Shown piece after piece: positions 1-9,688 of a stretch of DNA of 64,000 nt. Both the position numbers and the translations under genes were made by a program. This DNA comes from Pseudomonas fluvialis (GTDB lineage Bacteria; Pseudomonadota; Gammaproteobacteria; Pseudomonadales; Pseudomonadaceae): the NCBI RefSeq assembly GCF_014207935.1, contig NZ_JACHLL010000002.1, forward strand, positions 765,801 to 829,800, in the 5' to 3' direction. Positions within the stretch are counted from its first letter, which is position 1, and each line of letters opens with the position of its first letter. The notes beneath the pieces are model-generated. The model made no database searches. It had not been told where the DNA came from and worked only from the letters and a program-made list of their open reading frames with translations.

Positions 1-624
1 CATGGCCGGCAGTTGCGCCTCCGGCAGCAGCCCACAATGTGACGCACTGATATCATCGAGCAGCGCTTTCTGCACCGTTTCAGCTGTCGACGCCTTGCCA
101 CTCAGCGCGGGTTTGCTGCGATAGATCGCCATGATTTCGTCACGATCAAGGTTGGCCGCCAGCAGCGGAAACGGTTGCTGCAGGGCATAGTCGACCAGCG
201 GGCCGTACAGCGACCACGACCAGTTCTTCTGCCATCCCAGCTGCCGCGGCAGGTTCTCAAGCCTCTCCCCCTGACGAAGACGCTGCTGAACCGCCTCGAC
301 CTTGCCCTGCTGATCCGGGTTGAGCATCTCCAGCAGCAGACTGCCCTGAGCCCTCTCGCGCGCCAGCCCGCGTAGCAGCCACAACTGCAGCGCATGGTGA
401 TCGGGATTGTCGTGCTTTTCCCCCACCAACACCTGCGGCGCGCTCACCAGGCGAGCCAGCAGCATTTCCGGCGTCAAACGCTGCCCTGTGCGAAGTTCCT
501 CAATCACTCCCAACTGCGGGTGATCCCGCTGAGCAGGTGCCTGCCAGGCCGGCACCTCGGACACTGAAGATTGGCAGGCACTGAGCAGCCCCAGCACCGT
601 CACCAGCACAACACGTAAATTCAT
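1..624 (-). CDS. phuW: ChaN-family heme-binding lipoprotein (PhuW-like), partial
   Basis: The first 208 codons are visible and the C-terminus lies outside the window. The N-terminus is a lipoprotein signal with lipobox L14-S15-A16-C17, so the protein should be anchored in the envelope. The stretch VLVGEKHDNPDHH is the GE-x-H signature of the ChaN/Tiki superfamily, whose ChaN member binds heme cofacially. The gene starts 7 bases after the ATPase gene on the same strand, so it is probably the last gene of the importer operon. In P. aeruginosa the equivalent gene after phuUV is phuW. The family is seen in the sequence; the heme role is inferred from family and context. Confidence 0.75.
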   Translation of the reverse strand, partial: MNLRVVLVTVLGLLSACQSSVSEVPAWQAPAQRDHPQLGVIEELRTGQRLTPEMLLARLVSAPQVLVGEKHDNPDHHALQLWLLRGLARERAQGSLLLEMLNPDQQGKVEAVQQRLRQGERLENLPRQLGWQKNWSWSLYGPLVDYALQQPFPLLAANLDRDEIMAIYRSKPALSGKASTAETVQKALLDDISASHCGLLPEAQLPAM

Positions 625-631
625 GATTACC

Positions 632-1399
632 TCAACGCGCCACAATCAACGGATGACCCCGTTCGGGGTGCGCCTGTACCAGCACTTCCAGCCCAAACAC
701 CCGACTAACCGTCTCAGCCTGCAGCACCTCGACCACAGGACCATAGGCACAGGACTCGCCACGATCGAGCAAGAGCAATGTGTCGCAATAGCGCGCCGCC
801 AGATTCAGATCATGCAGAATCACCAGCACCGCCACGCCGCGCTCGGCAAACTGACGCGCTGCCTGCAGGATGGTGTGCTGATGCAGCGGATCAAGCATGG
901 AGGTCGGCTCATCGAGCAACAGCACCTGCCCGGCCTGCCCCGGCCACAGCTGAGCCATAACCCGCGCCAGATGCACGCGCTGGCGCTCCCCCCCGGACAG
1001 GGTCAGGTAACTGCGCCCCGCCAGATGCCCGACATCCGCCGCAGCCAGTGCGGCCTCGATGACCTGCGCATCGACAACCCGGCCACTGGCGTGCGGCAGG
1101 CGCCCCATGCCCACCACCTCATCCACGCGGAAGGCAAACCCCAGCGTGGAGCTCTGCGGCAACACCGCCAGTTGTCGGGCCCGGGGCAACGCCTCCCAGC
1201 CCTGCAACGGCGTGCCGTTCAACAGTATCTGCCCGCCACTGGCCGGCAGCTCGCCACTGAGAGCAGCCAGCAAGGTGCTTTTGCCCGCGCCATTGGGCCC
1301 CAGCACCCCCAGCACTTCCCCCGGCCGCACAGTCAGGGCAATGTCGCGCAATACCGGGCATTCGCCACGGTTCACGCCCAGATCGATTACCTGCAGCAT
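632..1399 (-). CDS. phuV: Heme/siderophore/B12-type ABC transporter ATPase
   Basis: This 255-residue ATPase belongs to the HmuV/BtuD/FepC class that powers import of heme or metal chelates through a BtuC-type permease. Visible motifs are Walker A GPNGAGKS (residues 34-41), the ABC signature LSGGERQR, Walker [10 protein letters not shown] and the switch histidine in ILHDLN. An upstream-extended frame exists, but the ATG at 1399 overlaps the permease stop codon as TGATG, the classic translational coupling, and gives the normal family length. Heme as substrate is inferred from the adjacent ChaN-like gene. The ATPase alone cannot separate heme from cobalamin or ferric siderophore. Confidence 0.85.
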   Translation of the reverse strand: MLQVIDLGVNRGECPVLRDIALTVRPGEVLGVLGPNGAGKSTLLAALSGELPASGGQILLNGTPLQGWEALPRARQLAVLPQSSTLGFAFRVDEVVGMGRLPHASGRVVDAQVIEAALAAADVGHLAGRSYLTLSGGERQRVHLARVMAQLWPGQAGQVLLLDEPTSMLDPLHQHTILQAARQFAERGVAVLVILHDLNLAARYCDTLLLLDRGESCAYGPVVEVLQAETVSRVFGLEVLVQAHPERGHPLIVAR

Positions 1400-2439
1400 C
1401 AGTGACGCCCCTTGACCAGCAAATAGAGGAAGAACGGCGCACCGAGCAATGCGGTAATGATGCCAATCGGCAATTCCGCCGGAGCCAGCAGCAAGCGCGC
1501 CAGCAGATCCGCCAGCAGCAACAGCGCCGCACCGGCCATCGCCGATGCCGGCAGGAGAATGCGGTGATCCGGACCGACCAGCAGGCGCAGCAGATGAGGC
1601 ACCACCAGCCCGATAAAACCGATCAGCCCGGCCGCTGCCACCGCCGCGCCTACCCCCAGGGCGGTGCACAGCACCAGTTCCCGCTTCAGCCGCTCGACCT
1701 CGAATCCCAGATGACGGGCTTCCGACTCACCCAGCAGCAGCGCGTTCAGCGCCGTCGCCCGGCGTGGCAACCAGATGGCCACCCCCACACCCACCAACAG
1801 CAACGGCCACAACCGTGCATAGCTGGCACCATTGAGGCTGCCCATGTTCCAGAACGTCAGACTGCGCAGCGTCGCATCGTCGGCGAGGTAGGTGAACAGT
1901 CCAATCAGTGCACCAGCCAGAGCACTCAGCGCCACCCCGGCCAGGAGCATGGCGGCCACACTGGTCTGGCCGTCACGCCGCCCGAGGCGATACACCACGG
2001 CCGTCACCCCCAGACCACCGGCGAAGGCGGCCAGTGACAGCAGGTAGGGCTGCAGCCATAAGGGGCCAAGCCCCCAACCCAGACTGGTGCTGCCGACAAT
2101 CACCAGCGCCGCCCCCAGGGCGGCACCACTGGAGACTCCGACCAGACCGGGATCGGCCAGCGGATTGCGAAACAGCCCCTGCATGGCGACACCACACAGC
2201 GCCAGCACCGCACCCACCGACAGCCCCAGCAGGGTTCGCGGCAGACGAATCTGGCCGATGATCAGCTCGGCCTGCCCCGGCACCTGTTCACCAGACAAGC
2301 CGCTCAGGCGCAGCAACGCCTCAAGGGTATCCAGCAAAGGCAGGCTGACCGGCCCCAAGGCCAGCGACAGCCAAAGCGCCAGCAACAGCAAGGCCGTCAA
2401 CGCGACAAACAGGGAACGAGAAGAGATGACGGCAATCAT
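1399..2439 (-). CDS. phuU: FecCD/BtuC-type ABC transporter permease
   Basis: This is an inner-membrane permease of 346 residues with many hydrophobic segments and family motifs such as [24 protein letters not shown] and [12 protein letters not shown]. In this family two copies pair with two ATPases and accept substrate from a periplasmic binding protein. I chose the ATG at 2439, just before the first transmembrane segment; the longer frame upstream has no family resemblance. It is the first gene of the visible operon. Unusually, no periplasmic binding protein gene (phuT) or outer-membrane receptor lies upstream; a divergent Rieske gene is there instead. Confidence 0.85.
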   Translation of the reverse strand: MIAVISSRSLFVALTALLLLALWLSLALGPVSLPLLDTLEALLRLSGLSGEQVPGQAELIIGQIRLPRTLLGLSVGAVLALCGVAMQGLFRNPLADPGLVGVSSGAALGAALVIVGSTSLGWGLGPLWLQPYLLSLAAFAGGLGVTAVVYRLGRRDGQTSVAAMLLAGVALSALAGALIGLFTYLADDATLRSLTFWNMGSLNGASYARLWPLLLVGVGVAIWLPRRATALNALLLGESEARHLGFEVERLKRELVLCTALGVGAAVAAAGLIGFIGLVVPHLLRLLVGPDHRILLPASAMAGAALLLLADLLARLLLAPAELPIGIITALLGAPFFLYLLVKGRH

Positions 2440-2636
2440 GACTGAGCGTGCGCCAGACGAAGACTTGGAGCGGCAGGATAAAAGCCTGCTGCCATGCTGG
2501 CCAGCACTTGCGCCCCCTGGCAAGCAATAGCGACTCGTTAGTCTCAACCGCCACGGCCCAGCGGACAGGAAAATCTGCGTGGACACTACCGACAGCGGTG
2601 ACGGGCAGGGATAATGCACACCCTTCGGAGGCTGCC

Positions 2637-2954
2637 ATGCATTTGCTCTGTTTCAGCCGCGAACTGGCCGAGGGCCAGAGCCGCGGTTTTATCGTTGAAG
2701 ACCGCAACCTGCTGCTGGTACGCCGACATGGGCAGGTGTACGCCTACCGCAATCGCTGCCCTCATCGCGGCATTGCCCTGGAGTGGCTGCCCAACCAGTT
2801 TCTCGATCACAGCGGCAGCCTGATCCAGTGCGCGACCCACGGAGCGCTGTTTCTCATCGAATCCGGCGAGTGCGTGGCCGGCCCCTGTGCCGGACAGATG
2901 CTCCAGGCGATTGGGTGTCAGGAGCAGGACGGCAGCATCTGGGTTTCGGCTTGA
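2637..2954 (+). CDS. Small Rieske [2Fe-2S] ferredoxin-like protein
   Basis: This 105-residue protein is a single Rieske domain. The two cluster-binding motifs are CPHRG (Cys-x-His) and CATHGALF (Cys-x2-His), the usual ligand set for a [2Fe-2S] cluster, and the C-terminus WVSA is typical of short Rieske proteins. It is probably a soluble electron carrier or the ferredoxin part of an oxygenase, but no oxygenase or reductase gene is adjacent. The ATG at 2637 has a good Shine-Dalgarno (CGGAGG); the longer frame upstream looks non-coding. It is divergent from the permease gene and convergent with sfsA. The family is clear; the partner is unknown. Confidence 0.85.
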   Translation: MHLLCFSRELAEGQSRGFIVEDRNLLLVRRHGQVYAYRNRCPHRGIALEWLPNQFLDHSGSLIQCATHGALFLIESGECVAGPCAGQMLQAIGCQEQDGSIWVSA

Positions 2955-2963
2955 AAAGCCTGG

Positions 2964-3671
2964 CTAGAGCACTACGTCCAGGCGTCGCACCAGGCGAATC
3001 GCCTCGGGGGTGATCTCGGCGCCATAGGCCAGCACCTCGACACCCGCCTCCCAGGCTTCACGGAGCCCGGCGGCATAGGCCGGATCGATCTCCTGTGCCG
3101 CGCGTACTGCTTCGATGCCACTGAGGTTCACGCAATACAGCTGCACGGCCCGCACACCGGCGCGGGTCTGTGCCGCCAGCTCGCGCAGGTGCCTGGTGCC
3201 TCGTTCGGTGCGGGCATCGGGGAAGGCGGCCACGGCCGAATCCGCAAAACCCAGGGTCACGCTCTTCACTTCGATCCAAACCGGCCCTGTCGAGAATTCC
3301 AGACGAAAATCCGCCCGGCTGTTTTCCTCGCCAAAGCGCACCTCACGCCGGAGCCCGGTAAAACCGGCGAGTTCAGTGATCACCCCGTCACACAGAGCCT
3401 CCTCTACCAGCGCATTGGCCCGCGCGGTATTGATGCAGGCCAGGCGCCCGTGCGGGGTTTCGCCCAGTTCCCAGGTGCCCGGCAATTTGCGCTTAGGGTC
3501 CTGGCTGCGGCTGAACCAGACGCGGCAACCTTCGCTCATGCAGTTGAGCATCGAGCCGGTGTTCGGGCAGTGGATGGTCAGCTGCTCGCCGCCGGCGGTC
3601 TCGATATCGGCGAGAAAGCGCTTGTAGCGGCGCAGCAGGCAGCCCTCCTCCAGGGGCGGATCAAAGCGCAT
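2964..3671 (-). CDS. sfsA: SfsA family protein (sugar fermentation stimulation homolog)
   Basis: At 235 residues it has the full SfsA length. Recognisable parts are the N-terminal nucleic-acid-binding half ([22 protein letters not shown]) and the nuclease-like C-terminal half with [20 protein letters not shown], which resembles a PD-(D/E)xK core. E. coli SfsA was described as a DNA-binding factor affecting maltose metabolism, but its molecular activity is poorly defined. The start overlaps the last 11 bases of the upstream aminotransferase gene, so the two are co-transcribed, as in P. aeruginosa. The family call is firm and the role uncertain. Confidence 0.9.
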   Translation of the reverse strand: MRFDPPLEEGCLLRRYKRFLADIETAGGEQLTIHCPNTGSMLNCMSEGCRVWFSRSQDPKRKLPGTWELGETPHGRLACINTARANALVEEALCDGVITELAGFTGLRREVRFGEENSRADFRLEFSTGPVWIEVKSVTLGFADSAVAAFPDARTERGTRHLRELAAQTRAGVRAVQLYCVNLSGIEAVRAAQEIDPAYAAGLREAWEAGVEVLAYGAEITPEAIRLVRRLDVVL

Positions 3672-4842
3672 CGGGGCGCCAGCTCTTCAGCCCGCGGGCA
3701 ATGCGCTCGACCGCCTGCTGCAGACGCGGCAGGCTCTGGGTGTAGGCAAAGCGCACATGCTGGTCGGCCTGGTAACGGCCGAAGTCGATGCCCGGGGTGA
3801 AGGCCACATGCTCGGTTTCCAGAAAGTGCCGACAGAACGCAAAGGCGTCGCCACCAAATGCCGAGATGTCGGCATATAGATAGAAGGCGCCCTGTGGCTC
3901 CACGGCGATGCGGAAACCCAGTTCGCGCAGGGCCGCCAGCAGATAGTCGCGGCGCGCGGCGAACTCGCCGCGACGCTGCTCGAGAATGGCCCGCGTCTCC
4001 GGCTCGAAGCAGGCCAGTGCCGCATGCTGGGCCATCGAGGGGGCACTGATATAGAGATTCTGCGCCAGCTTCTCCAGCTCGCCCACCGCGGCCGGCGGCG
4101 CCACCAGCCAGCCGAGGCGCCAGCCGGTCATGCCGAAATACTTGGAGAAGCTGTTGAGCACGAACGCCTCGTCATCCACCTCCAGCACGCTGGCCGCCTC
4201 GCAGCCGTAGGTCAGACCATGGTAGATCTCGTCCACCACCAGATGCCCGCCACGCTGCTTGAGTGACTGCGACAGTGCAGCCAGCTCATCACGCTCCAGC
4301 AGGGTGCCGGTGGGATTGGCCGGCGACGCCACCAGGGCCCCCACACTGTCAGCGCTCCAGAAACGCTCGACCAGCTCCGATGTCAACTGGTAACGCACCT
4401 CGGGGCCGACCGGCACCAGTTGCGCGGCACCTTCGACCAGCCGCAGGAAATGGCGATTGCACGGATAGCCTGGATCGGCCAGCAGCCAGTGCTTGCCCGG
4501 ATCGACCAGGAGGCTGGTCGCCAGCAGCAGCGCGCCGGAGCCACCGGGGGTGATCAGAATGCGCTCTGGATCGATCGACAAGCGATAGCGATCGGCGTAG
4601 AACCGAGCAATGGCCTCGCGCAGTTGAGGCAGACCACGGGCGGCGGTGTAACGGGTATGGCCGGCACCCAGCGCCGCCTGGCCGGCTCGCACGATGGGCT
4701 CGGCGGTGGTGAAGTCCGGCTCGCCGATTTCCAGATGAATCACATCGTGACCGGCGGCCTGCAATTCATTGGCCCGCGCCAGCAGTGCCATGACGTGAAA
4801 GGGCTCGATGGCACGACTGCGTGCACTGTAAGACTGGGCCAT
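3661..4842 (-). CDS. Pyridoxal-phosphate class I/II aminotransferase
   Basis: This 393-residue enzyme has the fold type I aminotransferase layout. [12 protein letters not shown] lies near the N-terminus, [10 protein letters not shown] carries the conserved Asn, VVDEIYHGL carries the Asp/Tyr that contact the cofactor ring, and [15 protein letters not shown] contains the PLP lysine in SFSK. The C-terminus has the substrate carboxylate arginine region ([13 protein letters not shown]). Substrate specificity cannot be read from sequence; the subfamily sits near aspartate/alanine/kynurenine-type enzymes. The ATG at 4842 precedes the conserved [15 protein letters not shown]; a longer frame upstream is unsupported. 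It is divergent from dksA and overlaps sfsA by 11 bases. Confidence 0.88.
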   Translation of the reverse strand: MAQSYSARSRAIEPFHVMALLARANELQAAGHDVIHLEIGEPDFTTAEPIVRAGQAALGAGHTRYTAARGLPQLREAIARFYADRYRLSIDPERILITPGGSGALLLATSLLVDPGKHWLLADPGYPCNRHFLRLVEGAAQLVPVGPEVRYQLTSELVERFWSADSVGALVASPANPTGTLLERDELAALSQSLKQRGGHLVVDEIYHGLTYGCEAASVLEVDDEAFVLNSFSKYFGMTGWRLGWLVAPPAAVGELEKLAQNLYISAPSMAQHAALACFEPETRAILEQRRGEFAARRDYLLAALRELGFRIAVEPQGAFYLYADISAFGGDAFAFCRHFLETEHVAFTPGIDFGRYQADQHVRFAYTQSLPRLQQAVERIARGLKSWRPDAL

Positions 4843-5033
4843 GAGGCTACCCTGAAAAGACAAAGGCGCAATTCTACCCAAGCCCTGCGCGCACGGCAGC
4901 AAGCACGACATGCGGGAGTGGCGCCCACGGGAACCTTCTGGTAAGTTCGCCCGCTTGCAGCCGCAGGGCCCGTTTACCGGGCGATGGACACGTTCCTGCG
5001 CAGTGGATAAGAGAAAGTGAGAGGCAGTCATCC

Positions 5034-5477
5034 ATGGCCACCAAAGCAAAACAACAGAACAGCCAACTGATTCGCGGCTTCGAACCCTACAAAGAGAAAA
5101 AGGGTGAGGAGTACATGAGCGATCCGATGCGCGCGCACTTCACTGACATTCTCAACAAATGGAAGCTGGAGCTGATGCAGGAAGTCGACCGTACCGTGCA
5201 TCACATGCAGGACGAAGCGGCCAACTTCCCGGACCCGGCCGACCGCGCCAGCCAGGAAGAAGAGTTCAGCCTGGAACTGCGTGCCCGCGACCGCGAGCGC
5301 AAACTGATCAAGAAGATCGACGAAACCCTGCAGCTAATCGAAGACAACGACTACGGCTGGTGCGATTCCTGCGGCGTTGAGATCGGCATTCGCCGCCTCG
5401 AGGCCCGCCCCACCGCCACGCTGTGCATCGACTGCAAGACCCTGGCGGAAATCAAGGAAAAGCAGATCGGTTCCTGA
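5034..5477 (+). CDS. dksA: RNA polymerase-binding transcription factor DksA
   Basis: This is the 147-residue canonical DksA. It inserts a coiled coil into the RNA polymerase secondary channel and works with ppGpp to repress rRNA promoters and activate amino-acid biosynthesis genes. Visible are the coiled-coil segment with the [11 protein letters not shown] tip (the Asp-x-x-Asp-x-Ala motif needed for function) and the four-cysteine zinc finger CDSC...CIDC, so it is the zinc-containing paralog rather than the Cys-poor DksA2. It is followed by a perfect GC-rich palindrome and then gluQ, the same pairing seen in many gammaproteobacteria. Confidence 0.97.
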   Translation: MATKAKQQNSQLIRGFEPYKEKKGEEYMSDPMRAHFTDILNKWKLELMQEVDRTVHHMQDEAANFPDPADRASQEEEFSLELRARDRERKLIKKIDETLQLIEDNDYGWCDSCGVEIGIRRLEARPTATLCIDCKTLAEIKEKQIGS

Positions 5478-5483
5478 TCCCGG

Positions 5484-5505
5484 ACGGGGCGCCTAGGCGC
5501 CCCGT
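5484..5505 (+). terminator. Inverted repeat after dksA, probable terminator
   Basis: A perfect 22-base palindrome (arms ACGGGGCGCCT/AGGCGCCCCGT) begins 6 bases after the dksA stop codon. It is a strong hairpin but is followed by only a short T run (TT-G-C), so termination may be partial and gluQ may be read through. Confidence 0.55.
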
Positions 5506-5529
5506 TGCATTTCTGCGACCTGCCTCGCC

Positions 5530-6417
5530 ATGACCACCAGCTCCTACATCGGGCGCTTCGCTCCCACCCCCAGCGGCCACCTGCACTTCGGCTCACTGGT
5601 CGCCGCCCTCGCCTCCTACCTCGACGCCCGCCATGTGGGTGGCCGCTGGCTGGTGCGCATGGAAGACCTCGATCCGCCACGCGAAATGCCCGGCGCCCAG
5701 GACGCCATTCTGCGCGCCCTGGAAATCTACGGCCTGCACTGGGACGGTGAGATCATCCGCCAGAGCGAACGCCAGGCAGCCTATGCCGCGATGATCGAGC
5801 GTTTGCTGCAGCAAGGCCTTGCCTACGCCTGCAACTGCTCGCGCAAGCAACTCGAGGGCCACCACGGCATTTATCCCGGCACCTGCCGCAATCGCCAACT
5901 GCCCCCCGATGACGCGGCCATCCGCCTGCGTGTACCCGAGCTGGACTACCACTTCTGCGACCGGGTGCAGGGTAAGTACCGCCAGCACCTGGCCCGTGAA
6001 GTCGGCGACTTCGTGATCCGCCGTCGCGACGGGCTGTACGCCTATCAGTTGGCCGTGGTGCTGGATGATGCCTGGCAGGGCATCACGGATATCGTCCGCG
6101 GCGCCGACCTGCTCGACTCCACGCCGCGCCAGTTGTACCTGCAGGAGCTGCTCGGGCTGCCCCAGCCGCGTTACCTGCATGTGCCGCTGATCATCCAGCC
6201 GGACGGTCACAAACTGGGCAAGTCCTACCGCTCGCCGCCGCTGCCGGCCGATCAGGCCCCCACCCTGCTGGTACGCGCCCTGCGCGCCCTGGGCCAGCAA
6301 CCGCCGGAAGCTCTCGCCGCCTGCAGCACCGACGAGGTGCTGGACTGGGCCATCAGCCATTGGGATGCCCTGCGCATCCCGCGCTGCCGCACCCTGGCCG
6401 AAGCGCAACTGCGCTGA
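5530..6417 (+). CDS. gluQ: Glutamyl-Q tRNA(Asp) synthetase
   Basis: This 295-residue GluRS paralog lacks the anticodon-binding domain. Enzymes of this type attach glutamate to the queuosine base of tRNA-Asp. The class I synthetase signature appears as GHLHFGS near residue 20, the KMSKS-like motif as HKLGKS, and a zinc-binding site in the region CNCSRKQLEGHHGIYPGTC. At about 295 residues it is roughly 60 percent of the length of a true GluRS, which fits GluQ-RS. It follows dksA closely, the conserved arrangement in which readthrough from dksA is known in other proteobacteria. Confidence 0.95.
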   Translation: MTTSSYIGRFAPTPSGHLHFGSLVAALASYLDARHVGGRWLVRMEDLDPPREMPGAQDAILRALEIYGLHWDGEIIRQSERQAAYAAMIERLLQQGLAYACNCSRKQLEGHHGIYPGTCRNRQLPPDDAAIRLRVPELDYHFCDRVQGKYRQHLAREVGDFVIRRRDGLYAYQLAVVLDDAWQGITDIVRGADLLDSTPRQLYLQELLGLPQPRYLHVPLIIQPDGHKLGKSYRSPPLPADQAPTLLVRALRALGQQPPEALAACSTDEVLDWAISHWDALRIPRCRTLAEAQLR

Positions 6418-6495
6418 CCGCCTCGCCGGGTCACGATGCTTTCAGCCGCCGGTCGGCTCCGCTACCATCGCGACACGCCCGTCACGAGTTCCGGC

Positions 6496-6672
6496 ATGTA
6501 CATCTACCGTCTGGTCCTGCTCCTGGTAGTAGGGATCTACCTGTTTTCCCCCGCCATCATGGATTGGTGGATCGAGCCCACCGGCGCCTGGTACCGCCCG
6601 TACCTGCTGTGGCTGATCCTGATCGTGGCAACCTTCATCCTGCAGAGCCAACACGATGCTGACGAGCTTTAG
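6496..6672 (+). CDS. cbrX: Small hydrophobic membrane protein upstream of cbrA (CbrX-like)
   Basis: This 58-residue protein starts MYIYRLVLLLVVGIY and has two hydrophobic segments (about residues 4-20 and 34-50) separated by a WWIEPTGAWYRP loop, so it should sit in the inner membrane. Its last 17 bases overlap the start of cbrA, which implies translational coupling. A small hydrophobic ORF in this position has been reported in P. putida as cbrX, the first gene of the cbrXAB operon; I rely on memory for that name. No enzymatic motif is visible. The ATG at 6496 is chosen over an upstream in-frame ATG at 6436 because hydrophobic coding character starts here. Confidence 0.7.
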   Translation: MYIYRLVLLLVVGIYLFSPAIMDWWIEPTGAWYRPYLLWLILIVATFILQSQHDADEL

Positions 6673-9610
6673 CCTTAGCCAGCTGCTGGCCATCAGCACG
6701 CTCTACCTACTGGCCCTTTTCGGGGTTGCCTGGATCAGCGAACGCGGCTGGATTCCCCGACGCATCATGCGCCACCCGCTGACCTACACCCTGTCGCTGG
6801 GCGTGTACGCCAGCGCCTGGGCCTTCTACGGCACCGTGGGCATGGCCTACCAGTACGGCTATGGCTTTCTGGCCAGCTACCTGGGGGTGTCCGGCGCATT
6901 CCTGCTCGCGCCGGTGCTGCTCTATCCGATCCTGCGCATCACCCACACCTACCAGCTGTCATCGCTGGCCGACCTGTTTGCATTCCGTTTCCGCAGCACC
7001 GCCGCCGGCACCCTGACCACGGTATTCATGCTGCTCGGCCTGCTGCCACTGCTGGCGCTGCAGATCCAGTCGGTCGCCGACTCGATCAGTATCCTCACCC
7101 ATGAACCTCTGCAGGAACGCGTAGCCCTGGCCTTCTGCGGTCTGATCACCCTGTTCACCATGCTGTTTGGCGCCCGTCATGTGGCCACCCGCGAGAAACA
7201 TGAAGGTCTGGTGTTTGCCATCGCGTTCGAGTCGGTGGTCAAGCTGGTGGCCCTTGGCGGCATCGGCCTGTACGCCCTGTATGGTGTGTTCGACGGCCCG
7301 CAGGACCTGCAGCAGTGGCTGCTGCAGAACCAGTCGGCGCTGACCGCCCTGCACACCCCGCTGCAGGAAGGCCCATGGAGGACCCTGCTGCTGGTGTTCT
7401 TCGCCTCGGCCATCGTCATGCCGCACATGTACCACATGGCCTTCACCGAGAACCTCAACCCGCGGGCCATGGTCACGGCCAGCTGGGGCCTGCCGCTGTT
7501 GCTGCTGTTGTTCAGCCTGGCGGTCCCGTTGATTCTCTGGTCGTGCCTCAAGCTCGGCGCCACCACCAGCCCGGAATACTTCACCCTGGGCCTGGGTATT
7601 GCCGTGGAAAGCGAAACACTGGCCCTGCTCGCCTATGTCGGCGGCCTGTCCGCGGCCAGCGGCCTGATCATCGTGCTGACCCTGGCGCTGTCGGGCATGG
7701 TTCTCAACCACATCGTACTGCCGCTGTACCAGCCGCCTGCCGAAGGCAACATCTACCGCTGGCTGAAGTGGACCCGCCGTGGCCTGATCTGCGCCATCAT
7801 CCTCGCCGGCTATGGTTTCTACCGCCTGCTCAAGGCCGAACAGGACCTCTCCAACCTCGGCATAGTCGCCTTCGTCGCCACCCTGCAATTCCTTCCGGCC
7901 ACACTCTCGGTACTCTACTGGCCGAACGCCAATCGACGCGGTTTCATCGCCGGCCTGCTGGCAGGCATGCTGGTATGGGCGGTCAGCCTGCTGCTACCGC
8001 TGCTGGGCAATGTGCAGACGCTCTATGTGCCGGTGTTCAGCACCGTGTACGTGCTGGATGACACCAGCTGGCATCTCGCAGCCATCGCCTCGCTGGCCGC
8101 TAACGTGCTGATATTTACCCTGGTGTCGCTGTTCACCGAGGCCAGCGCCGATGAAGTCAGCGCCGCCGAAGCCTGCGCCGTGGACAATGTACGCCGCCCG
8201 CAACGTCGCGAACTGCTGGCCGTATCGCCGCAGGAATTTGCCGCGCAACTTGCCAAGCCGCTGGGCGCCATGACCGCGCAGAAGGAAGTCGAGCGGGCCC
8301 TGCGCGACCTGCATCTGCCCTTCGATGAACGCCGCCCCTACGCCCTGCGCCGCCTGCGTGACCGCCTGGAGGCCAACCTCTCCGGCCTCATGGGCCCCAG
8401 CGTGGCGCAGGATCTGGTGGAGAATTTCCTACCCTACAAATCCGGCAGCCAGGCCTACGTCAGCGAGGATATCCATTTCATCGAGACACGCCTGGAGGAC
8501 TACCACTCGCGCCTGACCGGCCTGGCCGCCGAGCTCGACACCCTGCGCCGCTACCACCGCCAGACCCTGCAGGAACTGCCGATGGGCGTGTGTTCGCTGG
8601 CCACCGACCAGGAAATCGTCATGTGGAACCACGCCATGGAGGATCTCACCGAGATCCCCGCGCAGCAGGTCATCGGCTCCCGGCTCGATGCCCTACCCAG
8701 TCCCTGGCGCGAACTGCTGGTGTGCTTCGTCGACCTGAACATCGAGCACCTGCACAAACAGCGCCTCAACCTCGATGGCCAGGCGCGCTGGCTCAACCTG
8801 CACAAGGCCGCCATCGAGGAGCCGCTGGCACCCGGCAGTAACGGCCTGGTGCTGCTGATCGAAGACGTCACCGAGACCCAGTTGCTGGAAGACAAGCTGG
8901 TGCATTCCGAGCGTCTGGCCAGCATCGGTCGCCTGGCCGCCGGGGTAGCGCACGAGATCGGCAACCCGATCACCGGCATCGCCTGCCTGGCACAGAACCT
9001 CAAGGAAGAGCGCGAGGGTGACGGCGAGATCGAGGAAGCCAGCCTGCAGATTCTCGAACAGACCAAGCGTGTCTCGCGCATCGTGCAGTCGCTAATGAGC
9101 TTCGCCCACGCCGGTACCCGCACTCATAACAGCGAACCGGTGTGCCTAGCCGAAGTGGCGCGCGAAGCCATCGGTCTGCTGTCGCTGAACAAGCGCAGCC
9201 ACGACGTGCAGTTCTTCAACCTGTGCCATCCCGATCACTGGGTCAGCGGCGACCCCCAGCGCCTGGCTCAGGTGCTGATCAACCTGCTGTCCAACGCTCG
9301 CGATGCCTCGCCTGACGGCGGCACCATCCGCGTCTCCAGCGAACAGCAGGGCGACAGCATCGAGCTGATCGTCGAGGATGAAGGCAGCGGTATTCCAAGG
9401 GCGATCATGGATCGTCTGTTCGAACCCTTCTTCACCACCAAGGACCCGGGCAAAGGTACGGGCCTCGGCCTGGCTCTGGTCTATTCGATCGTGGAAGAGC
9501 ATTATGGGCAGATATCCATCGATAGCCCGGCCTTCCCTGACCGTCAGTGCGGAACCCGCATCCGTGTCACCCTGCCCCGGCATGTCGAGGCGACGTCCGA
9601 TGAACCCTGA
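6656..9610 (+). CDS. cbrA: Sensor histidine kinase CbrA with sodium:solute-symporter-like sensor domain
   Basis: At 984 residues it has full CbrA length. The first ~500 residues form a multi-spanning SLC5/SSS-type symporter module; next comes a cytoplasmic linker (STAC region), a PAS-like domain around residues 620-720, and the kinase core with the phospho-acceptor in GVAHEIGNP (His766) and ATP-binding motifs N-box [19 protein letters not shown] and [11 protein letters not shown]. CbrA controls carbon-nitrogen balance and catabolite use through CbrB and crcZ, and CbrA proteins have been linked to histidine uptake. The start overlaps the upstream small membrane gene by 17 bases. There are no truncations or missing key residues. 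Confidence 0.97.
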   Translation: MLTSFSLSQLLAISTLYLLALFGVAWISERGWIPRRIMRHPLTYTLSLGVYASAWAFYGTVGMAYQYGYGFLASYLGVSGAFLLAPVLLYPILRITHTYQLSSLADLFAFRFRSTAAGTLTTVFMLLGLLPLLALQIQSVADSISILTHEPLQERVALAFCGLITLFTMLFGARHVATREKHEGLVFAIAFESVVKLVALGGIGLYALYGVFDGPQDLQQWLLQNQSALTALHTPLQEGPWRTLLLVFFASAIVMPHMYHMAFTENLNPRAMVTASWGLPLLLLLFSLAVPLILWSCLKLGATTSPEYFTLGLGIAVESETLALLAYVGGLSAASGLIIVLTLALSGMVLNHIVLPLYQPPAEGNIYRWLKWTRRGLICAIILAGYGFYRLLKAEQDLSNLGIVAFVATLQFLPATLSVLYWPNANRRGFIAGLLAGMLVWAVSLLLPLLGNVQTLYVPVFSTVYVLDDTSWHLAAIASLAANVLIFTLVSLFTEASADEVSAAEACAVDNVRRPQRRELLAVSPQEFAAQLAKPLGAMTAQKEVERALRDLHLPFDERRPYALRRLRDRLEANLSGLMGPSVAQDLVENFLPYKSGSQAYVSEDIHFIETRLEDYHSRLTGLAAELDTLRRYHRQTLQELPMGVCSLATDQEIVMWNHAMEDLTEIPAQQVIGSRLDALPSPWRELLVCFVDLNIEHLHKQRLNLDGQARWLNLHKAAIEEPLAPGSNGLVLLIEDVTETQLLEDKLVHSERLASIGRLAAGVAHEIGNPITGIACLAQNLKEEREGDGEIEEASLQILEQTKRVSRIVQSLMSFAHAGTRTHNSEPVCLAEVAREAIGLLSLNKRSHDVQFFNLCHPDHWVSGDPQRLAQVLINLLSNARDASPDGGTIRVSSEQQGDSIELIVEDEGSGIPRAIMDRLFEPFFTTKDPGKGTGLGLALVYSIVEEHYGQISIDSPAFPDRQCGTRIRVTLPRHVEATSDEP

Positions 9611-9688
9611 GCAATCGCGCGCTCCCGGCCGGCCTGAAGCCCGCTGTGTTGCAGCACCGATCCCGCGACCGTCGAGAGAACTGTATTG

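Noticed and set aside
2440..2636. Possible cobalamin riboswitch or Fur box before the importer permease
   Set aside because: I looked for the B12-box and for GATAAT-type Fur repeats and saw neither clearly; only short chance palindromes are present.
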